A stretch of DNA of 64,000 nucleotides from Bin87 sp963666865 (GCA_963666865.1 OY763072.1:992001-1056000); one strand, 5' to 3'; positions 1-9,266 are shown, counted from the stretch's first letter. Notes: generated from the sequence alone by a model not told the origin. Program-made: numbers and translations.

Positions 1-357
1 GATCTGGGCATCACGGCCTTCGTGGAATCGGTGGCGGCGGGATCCGCCGCCAAACGCCGTCTGCTCATGGACGGGTTGGTTCAAATTGAACTGGCGGCTC
101 AAGAGCGGGGCGGCCCCTTCGCGACCCTGTCGGAAACGGCGCAGAACGATGCGCTCAAATTGGTCGAGGAAATCAACCCGGCGTTTTTCCAGGAACTGGT
201 CACCCAGGCATATCGCGGCTACTACACCGATGAAACGGTGTGTTCCCTCCTCAGCTACCGCGCTCCCAACCGGGCGGACTACGATCCGCTGCCTTTCGAC
301 GAGTCGTTGCTAGAACCAGTCCGCCAGCGAGGACAGATCTGGACTTCAACAGCGTGA
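1..357 (+). CDS. gluconate 2-dehydrogenase subunit 3 family protein (C-terminal part)
   Basis: The reading frame is open from base 1, so the start lies outside the window; 118 residues are visible. The pattern (TLSETAQNDALKLVEEINP, then FFQELVTQAYRGYYTDE) matches the small subunit 3 family that accompanies FAD-dependent GMC-type dehydrogenases and is usually exported by the Tat route. Any signal peptide would be in the missing N-terminus. The stop (355-357) directly abuts the stop of the convergent radical SAM gene. The family call rests on this C-terminal motif only; the catalytic partner is not in the window. Confidence 0.6.
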   Translation, partial: DLGITAFVESVAAGSAAKRRLLMDGLVQIELAAQERGGPFATLSETAQNDALKLVEEINPAFFQELVTQAYRGYYTDETVCSLLSYRAPNRADYDPLPFDESLLEPVRQRGQIWTSTA

Positions 358-1329
358 TCAGGCCGCCAAGGGCAACGTGAGTTGGGTGGGGGCCTCCGTC
401 TCTTCGGGCCGGACCGGGAATTCTTGCTCATCTCTCTCGTGCAAGGGAAACAGCCGTGCGGGTTGCAATCCCTTGACCGACGGCATCCGCGGCAACTCCC
501 AGCGCATTCGCGCATCGTCCACCAAGCCCAACACCGCGTTGGTGTAGTCCCGGGGAGCATACTCGGTCCGGTACAGACGAGCGTAACCCGGCGCAAGATG
601 GGGATAAGCCTCACGGATAAGGGGCATGAACCATTCGCGGCTACCCGGTCGCAGGAACAGCAGGTTGCTGGACAGGAACTGGGCTCGGTGCTCTGCAACG
701 GCAGCGACCAGCGCGTCGATGCTGGCGGCGCTGTCCGACAAACCCGGCAGCAAAGGCGCTGCCAACACCCCGGCCGGCACGCCGTGCTCGACCAGGTATT
801 GCATGGCCTCTAGGCGCGCCATGGGATGCGGCGCTCCGGGTTCCGTCTGGCGCCAGACGGTTTCGTCCACCGTTCCCACGCTGAAAACAACCTGAACTCC
901 GGCGACTTCGTTCAGTTGGCGCAGCACGTCCACGTCCCGTTTGGCCAGCGTGCCCTTGGTGGTGACGGAGGCGGGGTTACGAAACTCCGCCAGCACCTCC
1001 AGTATCTGACGGGTCAGGCGATACTGTGCTTCAGCCGGCTCGTAAGGGTCGGACGCGGTGCCGATAGCTATGGGTTCGCCCTCCCACTTGGGCCGGGAGA
1101 GTTCGGTACGGAGGACTTGGGGCGCGTTGATTTTGGCGAAAATCTGGCGTTCGAAGTCCGCTCCAGCGTCCATGCCCCAAAACTCATGTGTAGAACGGGC
1201 GTAGCAATAGCGGCAGGCGTGACGGCACCCCCGGTACGGATTAATCGTCCAACGAAAATGAAAATCGGGAGCGTTGACGTGGTTGATGAGGGACTTACAG
1301 CGGATTTCGGTGACTTCAGCGGCAACCAT
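358..1329 (-). CDS. PA0069/Rv2578c-type radical SAM protein
   Basis: About 323 residues. It carries the radical-SAM [4Fe-4S] motif CRHACRYCY (Cys at about 35, 39 and 42 from this start) in the context NPYRGC, and the SPL-like signature GTASDPYEPAEAQY. This places it in the spore-photoproduct-lyase-like PA0069 family, whose reaction is unknown. I chose the ATG at 1329 because AAGGAG lies 7 nt upstream of it; an in-frame ATG at 1350 is possible but has no such site. Single gene, convergent with the preceding partial gene. Confidence 0.85.
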   Translation of the reverse strand: MVAAEVTEIRCKSLINHVNAPDFHFRWTINPYRGCRHACRYCYARSTHEFWGMDAGADFERQIFAKINAPQVLRTELSRPKWEGEPIAIGTASDPYEPAEAQYRLTRQILEVLAEFRNPASVTTKGTLAKRDVDVLRQLNEVAGVQVVFSVGTVDETVWRQTEPGAPHPMARLEAMQYLVEHGVPAGVLAAPLLPGLSDSAASIDALVAAVAEHRAQFLSSNLLFLRPGSREWFMPLIREAYPHLAPGYARLYRTEYAPRDYTNAVLGLVDDARMRWELPRMPSVKGLQPARLFPLHERDEQEFPVRPEETEAPTQLTLPLAA

Positions 1330-1495
1330 GGGGCGCTCCTTCGCAAACATGCGTTCTGTAATTGACTGTTATTTTAGAGCACATGTTCGATGTTGTCAAC
1401 GGTCTCCATGTCCTTCCTTAAATCAACGAGTGGCGTGGGTATCGCGGCAGAGGTCGGTATAATTGCCGGAACCGATTTAGTTCAGGAGGTCTCTT

Positions 1496-2020
1496 TTGAT
1501 TCGCAGTATTGATGGAAAAACACCCCAGATCCACCCCAGCGTGTTCGTCAGTGAAGCCGCCTATATCGTCGGCGACGTCGTCATCGGCGAAGGCACCAGC
1601 ATCTGGCCCGGGGCAGTGATCAGGGCGGACTACGGGCGGATAATCATTGGCAAAAATTGCTCAATTCAGGACAACTGTGTGCTGCACACCGACGACTATC
1701 TGGAGTTGGGGGACAACGTGCTGATGACCCACGGCGCGGTGGTACACGGTGGAATAATCGGCAACAACGTGATGATTGGCGTGAACGCGGTGTGCCTCGA
1801 GGACTGCAACGTGGGCGACTACGTGCTGATCGGCGCCGGCGCTATCGTCACGGGCACACCGATCCCCAACGAATCATTGGTCATCGGCGTACCAGGGAGG
1901 ATTCGCGAACTCCCGGCGGTGCACCGCAAGCGATTGGAGAATCCCACGGCCCGCTACCAGGAGAACGGCCGTCGGTTCATCGCGGCCGGGCTGGGATTGC
2001 AGATCCCCTCGATGGAGTAG
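1496..2020 (+). CDS. gamma-class carbonic anhydrase family protein
   Basis: 174 residues with the left-handed beta-helix hexapeptide repeats of the YrdA/PaaY/gamma-CA family. The three metal-binding histidines are in place (H64, H79, H84, contexts VLHTDD and MTHGAVVHGG). Probably cytoplasmic bicarbonate/CO2 interconversion, although many family members have no proven activity. The start is TTG at 1496, supported by AGGAGG about 7 nt upstream. The TAG stop is the first TAG of a GTAGGGG palindrome, which may also terminate transcription. Confidence 0.9.
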   Translation: MIRSIDGKTPQIHPSVFVSEAAYIVGDVVIGEGTSIWPGAVIRADYGRIIIGKNCSIQDNCVLHTDDYLELGDNVLMTHGAVVHGGIIGNNVMIGVNAVCLEDCNVGDYVLIGAGAIVTGTPIPNESLVIGVPGRIRELPAVHRKRLENPTARYQENGRRFIAAGLGLQIPSME

Positions 2021-2045
2021 GGGCGGGTTTCAAACCCGCCCCTAC
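2017..2045. repeat. GTAGGGGCG palindrome (REP-like), core GGTTTCAAACC
   Basis: Perfect 29-bp palindrome: arm GTAGGGGCG, core GGTTTCAAACC, arm CGCCCCTAC. It lies exactly between two convergent genes, supplies the stop of the carbonic anhydrase gene and a second TAG directly behind the dnaE stop. It could act as a bidirectional terminator. One of at least 14 relatives in the window. Confidence 0.9.
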
Positions 2046-5000
2046 TATACTGTACTGCCCTGATACTCGCAGCAGGTCTCGCCTTCGCCCAGGAGATCCC
2101 GCACCCGCTGTTGCAATTCTTCGCAGGCCGCAGTTGATACGGTAGGGATCTCCATCAACACCCGGCGATCTTCCTTGAGGTTCAGCTCCAGATAGACCTT
2201 ATCTTCCCCGGTGTATTCCAACATCACGCGGATGGCTTGGCGCAACCGGTAGCGATCTTCGTCCGGGTCGTCCGTTTCGGTCATCTTGATGAGCACCCCC
2301 GCCCCATGGCTGCCGTTCTTGCTGGAACTGGCCGGGGCGACGGAACCGTTCTTCGAGGCGGAGCCGTTGGTGTTCGGAGCGCGCTGCGTCCGGGGACGCG
2401 GCGCTGGCGGCTCTTCTCGCGTTTCGGACGCAGCCGCGTGCTCGGGAAGCTGGTATTCCTGGGCCTCGTAACAGGCGATGGAGAAGTCGTCGCCCCGGAT
2501 CTGGAGGCGGCCGGTGACCCGGGCGACCTGTCCCGGCTGCCAGACGTGGGCGGTTTTATCTAATGCGTCCGGCCACACCATCGCTTCAACCGGGCCGCCT
2601 ACCAGGGCCAGATCCACCCGGAGGAACTTGCGATTGTCGCGGGTGTAACGCTCCGAGACGCTGGCGACGTGGCCCAGCAGCGTGACGGTGGTGCTGATCA
2701 TGTCCTCGTGGAGTTGTTCCACCGAGTTGTAGGCATCGCCCGGGTTGATAGCGGCCAGGGCCAGAAGCGGGTTGTAGGATAGGGCGACGCCGAGATATTC
2801 CTTTTCCAGCGCCGCTTTTTCCTGCGGGGTGTAATCCGGTTGGGAGGCGTCGAACTCCAGCAGAGTGCCGCCGGCGCCGCTGTCAAGTTCGTCGCCGAAC
2901 ATGCCAACCTGACCCGAGTTGCGGTTGCGTGTTTCCTGCTGGGCAACCGCCCAGATGCGGTCAAGATTGCCCACAACTGCCGCCCGTGGCGCCAGGGAAT
3001 CGAAGGCTCCGGCCTTGGCCAGACCCTCCAAGGTGCGTCGGTTCAGACCGGAAACATCAACCCGCCGGCAGAAATCGCTGATCGACGCGTATGCGCCTCC
3101 GGCCTCCCGTTCTTGCACGATGGGGACGACGGCCGCTTCGCCGACGGTTTTCACCGCCGACAAACCGATACGCAGCCGGCCGCCGTGGGGCGATTTTTCG
3201 CCGGACTTGTCAATCGTATAGAAGATGCCGGAACTGTTTACGTCGGGCAGGCCAATACCGATCCCCATGCGCGTGCATTCGTTGATCGACGCCACGTAAC
3301 GGTCGCCGTGATCGAGACGGCAGTTCAGCACGGACGCCATGTATTCCAACGGGTAGTGCGTCTTGAAGTAAGCGGTCCAGTAAGAGATAAGGCCGTAACT
3401 CACGCTGTGGGCCTTGTTGAAAGCGTAGCCGGCAAAGGGTTCGATGAGATTGAAAATCTCCGTTCCCATCTGCTCGGTGTAGCCCTGCTGCACCGAGCCG
3501 GCGACGAAGCGTTCCCGCTCCTCTGCCATTAGCGCCGGTATCTTTTTACCCATGGCTTTCCGCACAGTATCGGCTTCGCCCAGGGAATACCCGGCAAAGT
3601 TTTGCAGGATATGGAGCACCTGGTCCTGATAGACGATAACCCCGTACGTCTCATCCAGCAGTTCCTTCATGCTGGGATGCGGGTAAGACACTTGCTCGCG
3701 CCCGTGCTTGGATCGGATGAAGCGGTCGATATGCTCCATCGGACCAGGCCGGTAAAGGGCGATCATGGCGGCGATGTCGCCCAGATCCGAGGGTTTGAGT
3801 TCCTTGATGTAACGCTGCATCCCGGCGCTTTCGAGCTGAAACAGGTCAGAGGTATTTCCAGTACCCAGCAGTTCGTAGGTTTCCGGGTCGTCCAGCCCGA
3901 GGCGGGTCAGATCGATGCGAATGCCCCGCTCTTCGTCCAGCAGTTTGATGGTGCGGTCCAGGATGGTCAGGTTGGTCAGGCCCAGGAAGTCCATCTTGAG
4001 CAGACCGAGCTTCGCCACCGGGTCCATGGAATACTGGGTCATCATTACCGGGCTGCTCTCGTCGCCGCGAGAGGGACGCTGCAACGGGACGGTCTCAGTG
4101 AGCGGTTCGTCGGCGATGAGGACGCCGGCGGCGTGGGTGCTGACGTGGTGGACGATGCCTTCTAGGGCCTGGGCGTGGTCAACCAGTTCGCGCATGGACC
4201 CGTCGGTCTGATACACCTGATCAAGTTCCGGGCTGGCGGTCATGGCGTCGGCGAGAGTGCGGGATTTGAAAGGCACCATGCGGGCGATACGGTCAACGTC
4301 GCCGTAACTCATGCCAAGGCCGCGACCCACGTCCCGCAGGGCGGCCTTCGGTCCCAGCGTACCGAAGGTGATGATCTGGGCTACGCGATCGCTGCCGTAG
4401 CGGTCGATTACATAACGCAGAACCTCATCCCGGCGGTCGTCCTGGAAGTCCATATCGATGTCGGGCATTTCCTTGCGCTCAAAGTTGAGGAAACGCTCAA
4501 AGACCAATTTATACGCCATCGGGTCAACATCGGTGATGCCCAGACAATAGAGAACAACGCTCGCGGCGGCGCTGCCCCGGACCCCAAACAGGATCTGCTG
4601 CCGCCGCACGAAGGAGATGATGTCCCAAACCACCAGAAAGTAGTTGGCGAAACTGGTCTGCCGCACCACTTCCAGTTCGTACTCCATGCGGGCGCGAGCG
4701 GCGTCGTTGTTGCGCCCGTAGCGCTCGTTGAACCCTTCCCAGCAGATACGCTCCAGGTAGGCGTCGGCGTCCTCGTCGTTTGGCGTTGGGTAACGCGGCA
4801 GGTGCATCTGCCCGAAACCCAGCGAAACGTTGCACTCCTGGGCTATCTCACCCGTGATGTCCAGCGTCTGCGGGAAGTCTGAGAAAAGGGAGGCCATTTC
4901 CTGCGGCGATTTGATGTAATAAGAGGAATCCTCCATACGGAGACGCTTCTCGTCCAAGACGTTGGTGCCCGTCTGGATGCAGATGTACACGTCCTGGTGC

Positions 5001-5704
5001 TGATAATCGGATTGACGGACGTAGTGGGCGTCGTTGGTGGCAAGCAGCGGAATACCGGTTTCGCGGTGCAACCGCACCAAGCCATCGTTGATGCGCGGCA
5101 ACTGTTCGATGTGCTGATGTCGCTGCAATTCGAGGAAGTAGTTTTCGCCAAAAAGCTCCCGGTACCAACCGACCTGCCGTTTGGCGTCATCGTAATTGCC
5201 GTCGGCCAGCAGTATCGGCACTTCGGCTGAAGGGCACCCCGAAAGGCAGATCAGACCCTGGCGGTGCACTTCCAGCAGTTCCTTGTCAATGCGCGGGCGA
5301 TAATGGAAACCTTCCAGGTGGGACCGGGTGACCAGCTGGAGCAGGTTTCCGTAGCCAGTGTTGTCTTTGGCGATGAGGACCAGGTGATTGGCGGTTCGCT
5401 CGTGGGGCGTCTTGTCGTGGCGGCTGCCGTGCGCCACGTAGAACTCGCAGCCGATGATGGGTTTGATCCCCGCTTCCTTGCATTCGGAGTAAAAATCAAC
5501 CACGCCGTACAGGGATCCGTGGTCGGTAATGCTCATGGCGTCCATGCCCAGCTCGCCGGTCCGGCGCACCAGGTCCGGTATGCGGCTTATGCCGTCGAGC
5601 ATACTGTATTCAGTGTGGTTGTGCAGGTGAGTGAACACGATGGGTGAACCTAACGATGGGCTGGATTCGGCCAATTGGCGACGGCTCAATGATAGCAGTC
5701 TCAT
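2045..5704 (-). CDS. dnaE: DNA polymerase III subunit alpha
   Basis: Replicative polymerase, 1219 residues. The N-terminal PHP domain begins FTHLHNHTEYSMLDG. The palm aspartates are in PDIDMDFQDD (about 413-423) and KMDFLGL (about 570). An OB-fold starts near 1006 (VTLLGHVASVS), followed by a Ser/Asn/Gly-rich linker and a C-terminal domain typical of bacterial DnaE. The ATG at 5704 has no clear ribosome binding site; a GTG at 5638, directly before FTHLHNH, is a plausible alternative start. Monocistronic, convergent with the carbonic anhydrase gene. Confidence 0.95.
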   Translation of the reverse strand: MRLLSLSRRQLAESSPSLGSPIVFTHLHNHTEYSMLDGISRIPDLVRRTGELGMDAMSITDHGSLYGVVDFYSECKEAGIKPIIGCEFYVAHGSRHDKTPHERTANHLVLIAKDNTGYGNLLQLVTRSHLEGFHYRPRIDKELLEVHRQGLICLSGCPSAEVPILLADGNYDDAKRQVGWYRELFGENYFLELQRHQHIEQLPRINDGLVRLHRETGIPLLATNDAHYVRQSDYQHQDVYICIQTGTNVLDEKRLRMEDSSYYIKSPQEMASLFSDFPQTLDITGEIAQECNVSLGFGQMHLPRYPTPNDEDADAYLERICWEGFNERYGRNNDAARARMEYELEVVRQTSFANYFLVVWDIISFVRRQQILFGVRGSAAASVVLYCLGITDVDPMAYKLVFERFLNFERKEMPDIDMDFQDDRRDEVLRYVIDRYGSDRVAQIITFGTLGPKAALRDVGRGLGMSYGDVDRIARMVPFKSRTLADAMTASPELDQVYQTDGSMRELVDHAQALEGIVHHVSTHAAGVLIADEPLTETVPLQRPSRGDESSPVMMTQYSMDPVAKLGLLKMDFLGLTNLTILDRTIKLLDEERGIRIDLTRLGLDDPETYELLGTGNTSDLFQLESAGMQRYIKELKPSDLGDIAAMIALYRPGPMEHIDRFIRSKHGREQVSYPHPSMKELLDETYGVIVYQDQVLHILQNFAGYSLGEADTVRKAMGKKIPALMAEERERFVAGSVQQGYTEQMGTEIFNLIEPFAGYAFNKAHSVSYGLISYWTAYFKTHYPLEYMASVLNCRLDHGDRYVASINECTRMGIGIGLPDVNSSGIFYTIDKSGEKSPHGGRLRIGLSAVKTVGEAAVVPIVQEREAGGAYASISDFCRRVDVSGLNRRTLEGLAKAGAFDSLAPRAAVVGNLDRIWAVAQQETRNRNSGQVGMFGDELDSGAGGTLLEFDASQPDYTPQEKAALEKEYLGVALSYNPLLALAAINPGDAYNSVEQLHEDMISTTVTLLGHVASVSERYTRDNRKFLRVDLALVGGPVEAMVWPDALDKTAHVWQPGQVARVTGRLQIRGDDFSIACYEAQEYQLPEHAAASETREEPPAPRPRTQRAPNTNGSASKNGSVAPASSSKNGSHGAGVLIKMTETDDPDEDRYRLRQAIRVMLEYTGEDKVYLELNLKEDRRVLMEIPTVSTAACEELQQRVRDLLGEGETCCEYQGSTV

Positions 5705-5828
5705 TAGTCGGCAGGCAGTATCATTATGTCATCACTCATTGTACTGCCGCCAGAAACTTGCCTTTAAACCGAATGACCCGACGCCAAAAATAGCGACGGG
5801 CCACGGTATTTCGGCTACCCCGGCGGGC

Positions 5829-6902
5829 CTATCCCGGAATCTCGATCTTCTCCGTCACCACTCGCGTCACGCCCCAGCCGGCCAACCAGGCGGAGTGCCG
5901 ACCGTCACCCCCGGCCACCACTATCACGATGTCGTCGGCTTGCGGCGCGATGGGCACCATGGTATCGGGCTTGCTGTCGTCGATCCACGCGGGATAGTTG
6001 CGGTTGCCCCAGTGACCCAGCCCGGAAAGCTCCGCGATGGGCATTCGCGCGTTGGAGTAGATGTACTCGCGCACGTCTTTCTTGGACAGGCCGTCGGCAG
6101 CGATTTCGGCGGCGTGCTCCGGACTGATTACCAGCGTCACCTGTGCGCCGGTCCCAATCTGGTAGTAGTTGGAAAATCCCGTGGCCCGAGTCGCCTGCAC
6201 GAGAGTGTTCAGTACATCAATGCCTCGGGAAACGGTGGTTTCCATAACCGGGTAGAAACCCCGGATGGCGTGGAGCGTGACCATGCTTTCTTCGGGGTCA
6301 AGTCCCAGCTCGACGTGGCGCGGCTCCCAGGGGCTGCGGGCTTCGTTCTCCGCGAAGCAGAAGGAATATCGCCCGGGCATGGCCAGGGTCGCCTTATCCA
6401 TGTCGCCGATGATCAGGCCGGCGACGTTGCGGACGAACAAGCGCAGCGCCCGTCCTATCGTGGCGTTGGCCCGATACCCGGGGCCGAAGCAGCCGGAGTC
6501 GCCGTTGATGCCCAGCTGCTCGGCGACGGGACCGTTGACGATCACAACCGGAGCGGCCCCGCCGGTGGTTGCCTGGCACCCGGCCAGGTTAAAGGGCGTC
6601 TGCAAAGCAGCTTTGACGCAGGCCACCACGACCGGAAAATACTCCGGTCGGCAGCCGGCCATCACCGCGTTGATCGCGACCTTTTCGATGGTGACTTCCG
6701 AGTTGGATGGCTGGGCGACGCCCAGGGACAGCGACGGGTCTTCGCCCCACGGCCCCAGCATCCGGCGCACGGCTTCCTCGGTAGCTGGAACCACCGGCAT
6801 CCCGTCGGTCCATCCCTGTTCTTCGTAGTAGTCCTGGATAGCGTCGTAGGAGTCCTCGACGCTGATGCGGCGTGAGTTCAGAGCGGAGGAATTGGTGGTC
6901 AT
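5829..6902 (-). CDS. conserved hypothetical protein (GWTDGMPVVPAT family), possible UGSC partner
   Basis: 357 residues, no signal peptide or membrane segment. The N-terminus carries the phrase YYEEQGWTDGMPVVPATEE, which I recall from uncharacterised proteins that often accompany UGSC-family (seleno)proteins; that link is from memory. Other notable stretches are a Gly-rich segment around CQATTGGAAPVVIVNGP and a C-terminal segment DDIVIVVAGGDGRHSAW. It is on the same strand as the UGSC gene, separated from it only by a decayed nuclease remnant, so the two may be co-transcribed. No function is assigned. Confidence 0.7.
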   Translation of the reverse strand: MTTNSSALNSRRISVEDSYDAIQDYYEEQGWTDGMPVVPATEEAVRRMLGPWGEDPSLSLGVAQPSNSEVTIEKVAINAVMAGCRPEYFPVVVACVKAALQTPFNLAGCQATTGGAAPVVIVNGPVAEQLGINGDSGCFGPGYRANATIGRALRLFVRNVAGLIIGDMDKATLAMPGRYSFCFAENEARSPWEPRHVELGLDPEESMVTLHAIRGFYPVMETTVSRGIDVLNTLVQATRATGFSNYYQIGTGAQVTLVISPEHAAEIAADGLSKKDVREYIYSNARMPIAELSGLGHWGNRNYPAWIDDSKPDTMVPIAPQADDIVIVVAGGDGRHSAWLAGWGVTRVVTEKIEIPG

Positions 6903-6913
6903 GCTTAACTCTA

Positions 6914-7396
6914 CTAATGTGAGGTCAGAGTGGCAAAGACGCCGAAGTGATCGGACAGATCTTTCGGCTTATCATTGCAATTGCTGATTGCGCCCACAGA
7001 TTCGGCGCACAGGTCGGTGCTGATGGCGATGTGGTCGATGGCTTTGCTGCCCTGAAAATCAATATTTGCGGTGATGATCTCCATGCGGGATGCAATGACA
7101 GAACGCAACCTGTCGCCAACGCGATCCGGTGGCCCGTTGGGGACTACGCTGATGCGTTGGTTGAAATCTCCCATCACTATCAACCGAGAGCGGGGAGTAT
7201 GGTCAAGCACGACATCCAGGACGTCAAGATATTCGATATGGTCTTGCCATACGCGGCGATTCCCGCAGTTCTGAGGGGTTCTGGAGTTACGCCAGGGAAT
7301 ACAGACGCCAATTACCGTGACGTCTCCTATTGAAGACTGGGTTACGCCTTCACCACGGTCAGGGACATGGACATGGACCGTCGCCCCGGTCAGTGG
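6914..7396 (-). pseudogene. endonuclease/exonuclease/phosphatase (EEP) family remnant, N-terminally truncated
   Basis: The frame is open from the stop of the UGSC gene (7397-7399) to 6914 and reads as the C-terminal two thirds of an EEP-fold nuclease/phosphatase: VWQDHIEYLD, then IVMGDFNQR, then IDHIAIS, then SDHFGVFA. These hold the conserved Asp/Asn, Asp-His and terminal Asp-His catalytic residues. The N-terminal strand with the first metal-binding Glu is absent. The only start in the frame is a GTG at 7210, which would leave 98 residues. Best read as a remnant. Confidence 0.7.
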
Positions 7397-7936
7397 CTAA
7401 CCGCCGTTGGTCAGCATTTCCGCAATCTGCCCGGCGTACTGGTGAGCCAGTTCCCGAACCTCGGGAATGGAGCGGGGCGCCAGCGGGCTGGGCAGGGCCA
7501 GGATCTGCACGGTGGGCATTCCCAGCGAAGAAGCGCGGGCGTGAGCCGCCCTGGTGAAGCTCTCGGTAATGACGCTGACGGATGGGACGCCGCGGGTTTC
7601 GGTAACTACTGTGTCGTGGAGACCCCACGCTGTGCAGCTCCCTCAATCCGCGATGCCATGCACTACCGCATCGCACTGGGCCACCAACTCGTCGATGGTT
7701 TCGTCCGAGCACGGCGCGCTGAAGCTGAACTTACGCAAATACACCACCTTTTCGACGGCGTACTCTTCTTCAAGGATTACCTGTAGTTCCTGGAGAAAGT
7801 TATCAGAGTGGTACTTCCGGTTCTCCAGCAGGCCGATGGTTTTCCCGGCCAGACCGGGCAGGCGCTGGGCAGAGTCTCGCTCGGCGGTCTGCTGCTCCGG
7901 CCTGGGGTCGAGGATCTGGATGGTGGCAGTGGTCAT
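7397..7936 (-). CDS. UGSC family selenoprotein (in-frame UGA read as Sec)
   Basis: 179 residues if the TGA at 7643-7645 is read as selenocysteine (residue 98). The protein then reads VVHGIAD-U-GSCTAWGLHD, and the U-G-S-C motif is the one that names the UGSC family. Reading continues 81 more residues to a TAG at 7397, with good conservation-type sequence (TRGVPSVSVITESF, LGMPTVQILALP). Start ATG 7936 has AGGAGG 7 nt upstream. An earlier ATG at 8059 only adds translated repeat sequence. A SECIS-like hairpin follows the TGA. Function unknown; the U-x-x-C pair suggests redox chemistry. Standard gene calling would cut it at 97 residues. Confidence 0.88.
7606..7645 (-). promoter_or_regulatory. bacterial SECIS-like hairpin after the UGA
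   Basis: On the minus strand the TGA (7645-7643) is followed by a hairpin with stem CGTGG (7629-7625), loop GGTCT (7624-7620) and stem CCACG (7619-7615). The outer bases GCTG and CAGT can extend the stem. The loop begins 18 nt after the UGA. The GGUCU loop is the same as the SelB-contacting apical loop of the E. coli fdhF SECIS, and the spacing is in the known bacterial range. Confidence 0.7.
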
Positions 7937-7975
7937 AGCGTTCCTCCTACGGCTCCCGTCGTTCCTGTATGCTCC

Positions 7976-8053
7976 CGTCATTCCCGCGAAAGCGGGAATC
8001 CAGGAACGTATTTGCGGTGCAGATTTCTGGATTCCGGCGAAAGCCGGAATGAC
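7976..8053. repeat. paired CGTCATTCC-type inverted repeats
   Basis: Two head-to-head hairpins: CGTCATTCCCGCGAAAGCGG and its continuation (7976-8003), then the inverted variant with CCGGCGAAAGCCGG (8027-8053). Bases differ between the two copies, but pairing is kept in each (CCCGC/GCGGG against CCGGC/GCCGG). It sits upstream of the UGSC gene and just behind guaB3. Related copies occur at 15526, 53614 and 62090. Read in frame it gives the recurring peptide VIPAFAGM. Confidence 0.85.
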
Positions 8054-8064
8054 AGACAAGGGGT

Positions 8065-9201
8065 TTACCCCAGCATTTGGTAGTGCTTGCCCTCGGTTTT
8101 GATGGCCGGGGCGATTACCATTTCAGTCTTGTGGAAGTCGCGGACGGTGTAAGCGCCGCACATCCCCATAGCTACGCGCAACGCGCCGACCAGGTTTTGA
8201 GTCCCGTTGGTGACGCTCGATGGCCCGTGGAGCAAATGCTTCAGCGTCCCTTTGGTGCCCACGTTGATGCGAGTGCCCCGGGGCAGTTCCGGGTGCGCGT
8301 TGGCCATGCCCCAGTTATAGCCTCGCCCAGGCGCTTCCGCAGCCTGGGCGAAGGGAGTGCCCAGCATGACGCCGTCGGCTCCGCTGGCCATGGCCTTGCA
8401 CACGTCGCCTCCCGTGCGCAGCCCGCCGTCAGTGATGACGCTGACGTACCTCCCGGTGCGCTGGAAGTAGTCTTCGCGCGCTGCGGCGCATTCCAAGGTG
8501 GCCGTAACCTGCGGCACGCCGACACCGGTGACCTCTCGCGTGGTGCAGGCCGCGCCCGGTCCGACTCCGACTAATACGGCGTCCACCCCGGTCTCCATCA
8601 ACTCGCTGGCGACGCCGTAACTGACGCAGTTGCCCACCACCACCGGAACGTTCAGAGACTCGATCAGTTCCGAAAAGATCAGGCCCCGGTAGCTCCGGGA
8701 AACATGGCGAGCGGTGGTCACGGTGGACTGTACTACGATAATGTCAGCGCCGGCTTCCACCGCCAGAGGGCTGAATCGCTTGGTAGTCTGAGGGGTGAAG
8801 GCGATGGCGGCCACGGAGCCTGACTGCTTGATTTCCTGGACCCGTTCACCGATCAGGTTCTCCTGAACGGGGTCGCTGTACACTTCCTGGAGGTATTCCG
8901 TGACTTCGCTCTGGTCCATGGAGATGATTTCTTCCAGGACGGAGTAGGGGTCGTCATAGCGGGTGTAAAGTCCCTCGCCGTTGAGAACTCCCAAACCGCC
9001 CATTTCGTGCATCAGCGTGGCGAAGCGCGGCGACACCGAGCCGTCCATGGCTGATGCCAACACCGGAGCGTCGAAGGAGAACGCCCCAATGGTCATTTCA
9101 GTGGAGGTCATTTCCGGATTGATGGTAACTTCGCCGGGGACGATGGCAACCTCGTCAAACCCGTAGGACCGCTCCAATTCCTTGAGCAAACGCCTGGCCA
9201 T
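8065..9201 (-). CDS. GuaB3 family IMP dehydrogenase-related protein
   Basis: 378 residues with an IMP dehydrogenase/GMP reductase TIM barrel. The catalytic-loop cysteine is present (GPGAACTTREV, about residue 218), as are the phosphate-binding GADGVMLG segment and a C-terminal flap region. There is no CBS pair, which is typical of GuaB3; the exact substrate of that subfamily is not settled. I chose ATG 9201 because AGAGGTGA lies upstream and it begins MARRLLKELERSYGF; the longer frame to 9276 would only add intergenic sequence. It follows clpC on the same strand, separated by a strong hairpin. Confidence 0.88.
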   Translation of the reverse strand: MARRLLKELERSYGFDEVAIVPGEVTINPEMTSTEMTIGAFSFDAPVLASAMDGSVSPRFATLMHEMGGLGVLNGEGLYTRYDDPYSVLEEIISMDQSEVTEYLQEVYSDPVQENLIGERVQEIKQSGSVAAIAFTPQTTKRFSPLAVEAGADIIVVQSTVTTARHVSRSYRGLIFSELIESLNVPVVVGNCVSYGVASELMETGVDAVLVGVGPGAACTTREVTGVGVPQVTATLECAAAREDYFQRTGRYVSVITDGGLRTGGDVCKAMASGADGVMLGTPFAQAAEAPGRGYNWGMANAHPELPRGTRINVGTKGTLKHLLHGPSSVTNGTQNLVGALRVAMGMCGAYTVRDFHKTEMVIAPAIKTEGKHYQMLG

Positions 9202-9241
9202 TGTGTCACCTCTGAAATTGGTTCCCTCAATTGTAGCAGTC

Positions 9242-9266
9242 GGGGGCGCCATTTCAGGACGCCCCC
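9242..9266 (-). terminator. GC-rich hairpin between clpC and guaB3
   Basis: Stem GGGGGCG (9242-9248), an 11-nt loop and stem CGCCCCC (9260-9266). There is no T-run behind it, so it may be an attenuating or mRNA-stabilising hairpin rather than a classical terminator. Confidence 0.45.

Noticed and set aside
7643..8059. A 138-residue protein starting MSVIPAFAG and ending at the TGA
   Set aside because: Its first 41 residues are translated inverted repeats, and the true start at 7936 has a strong ribosome binding site; the frame continues through the UGA.
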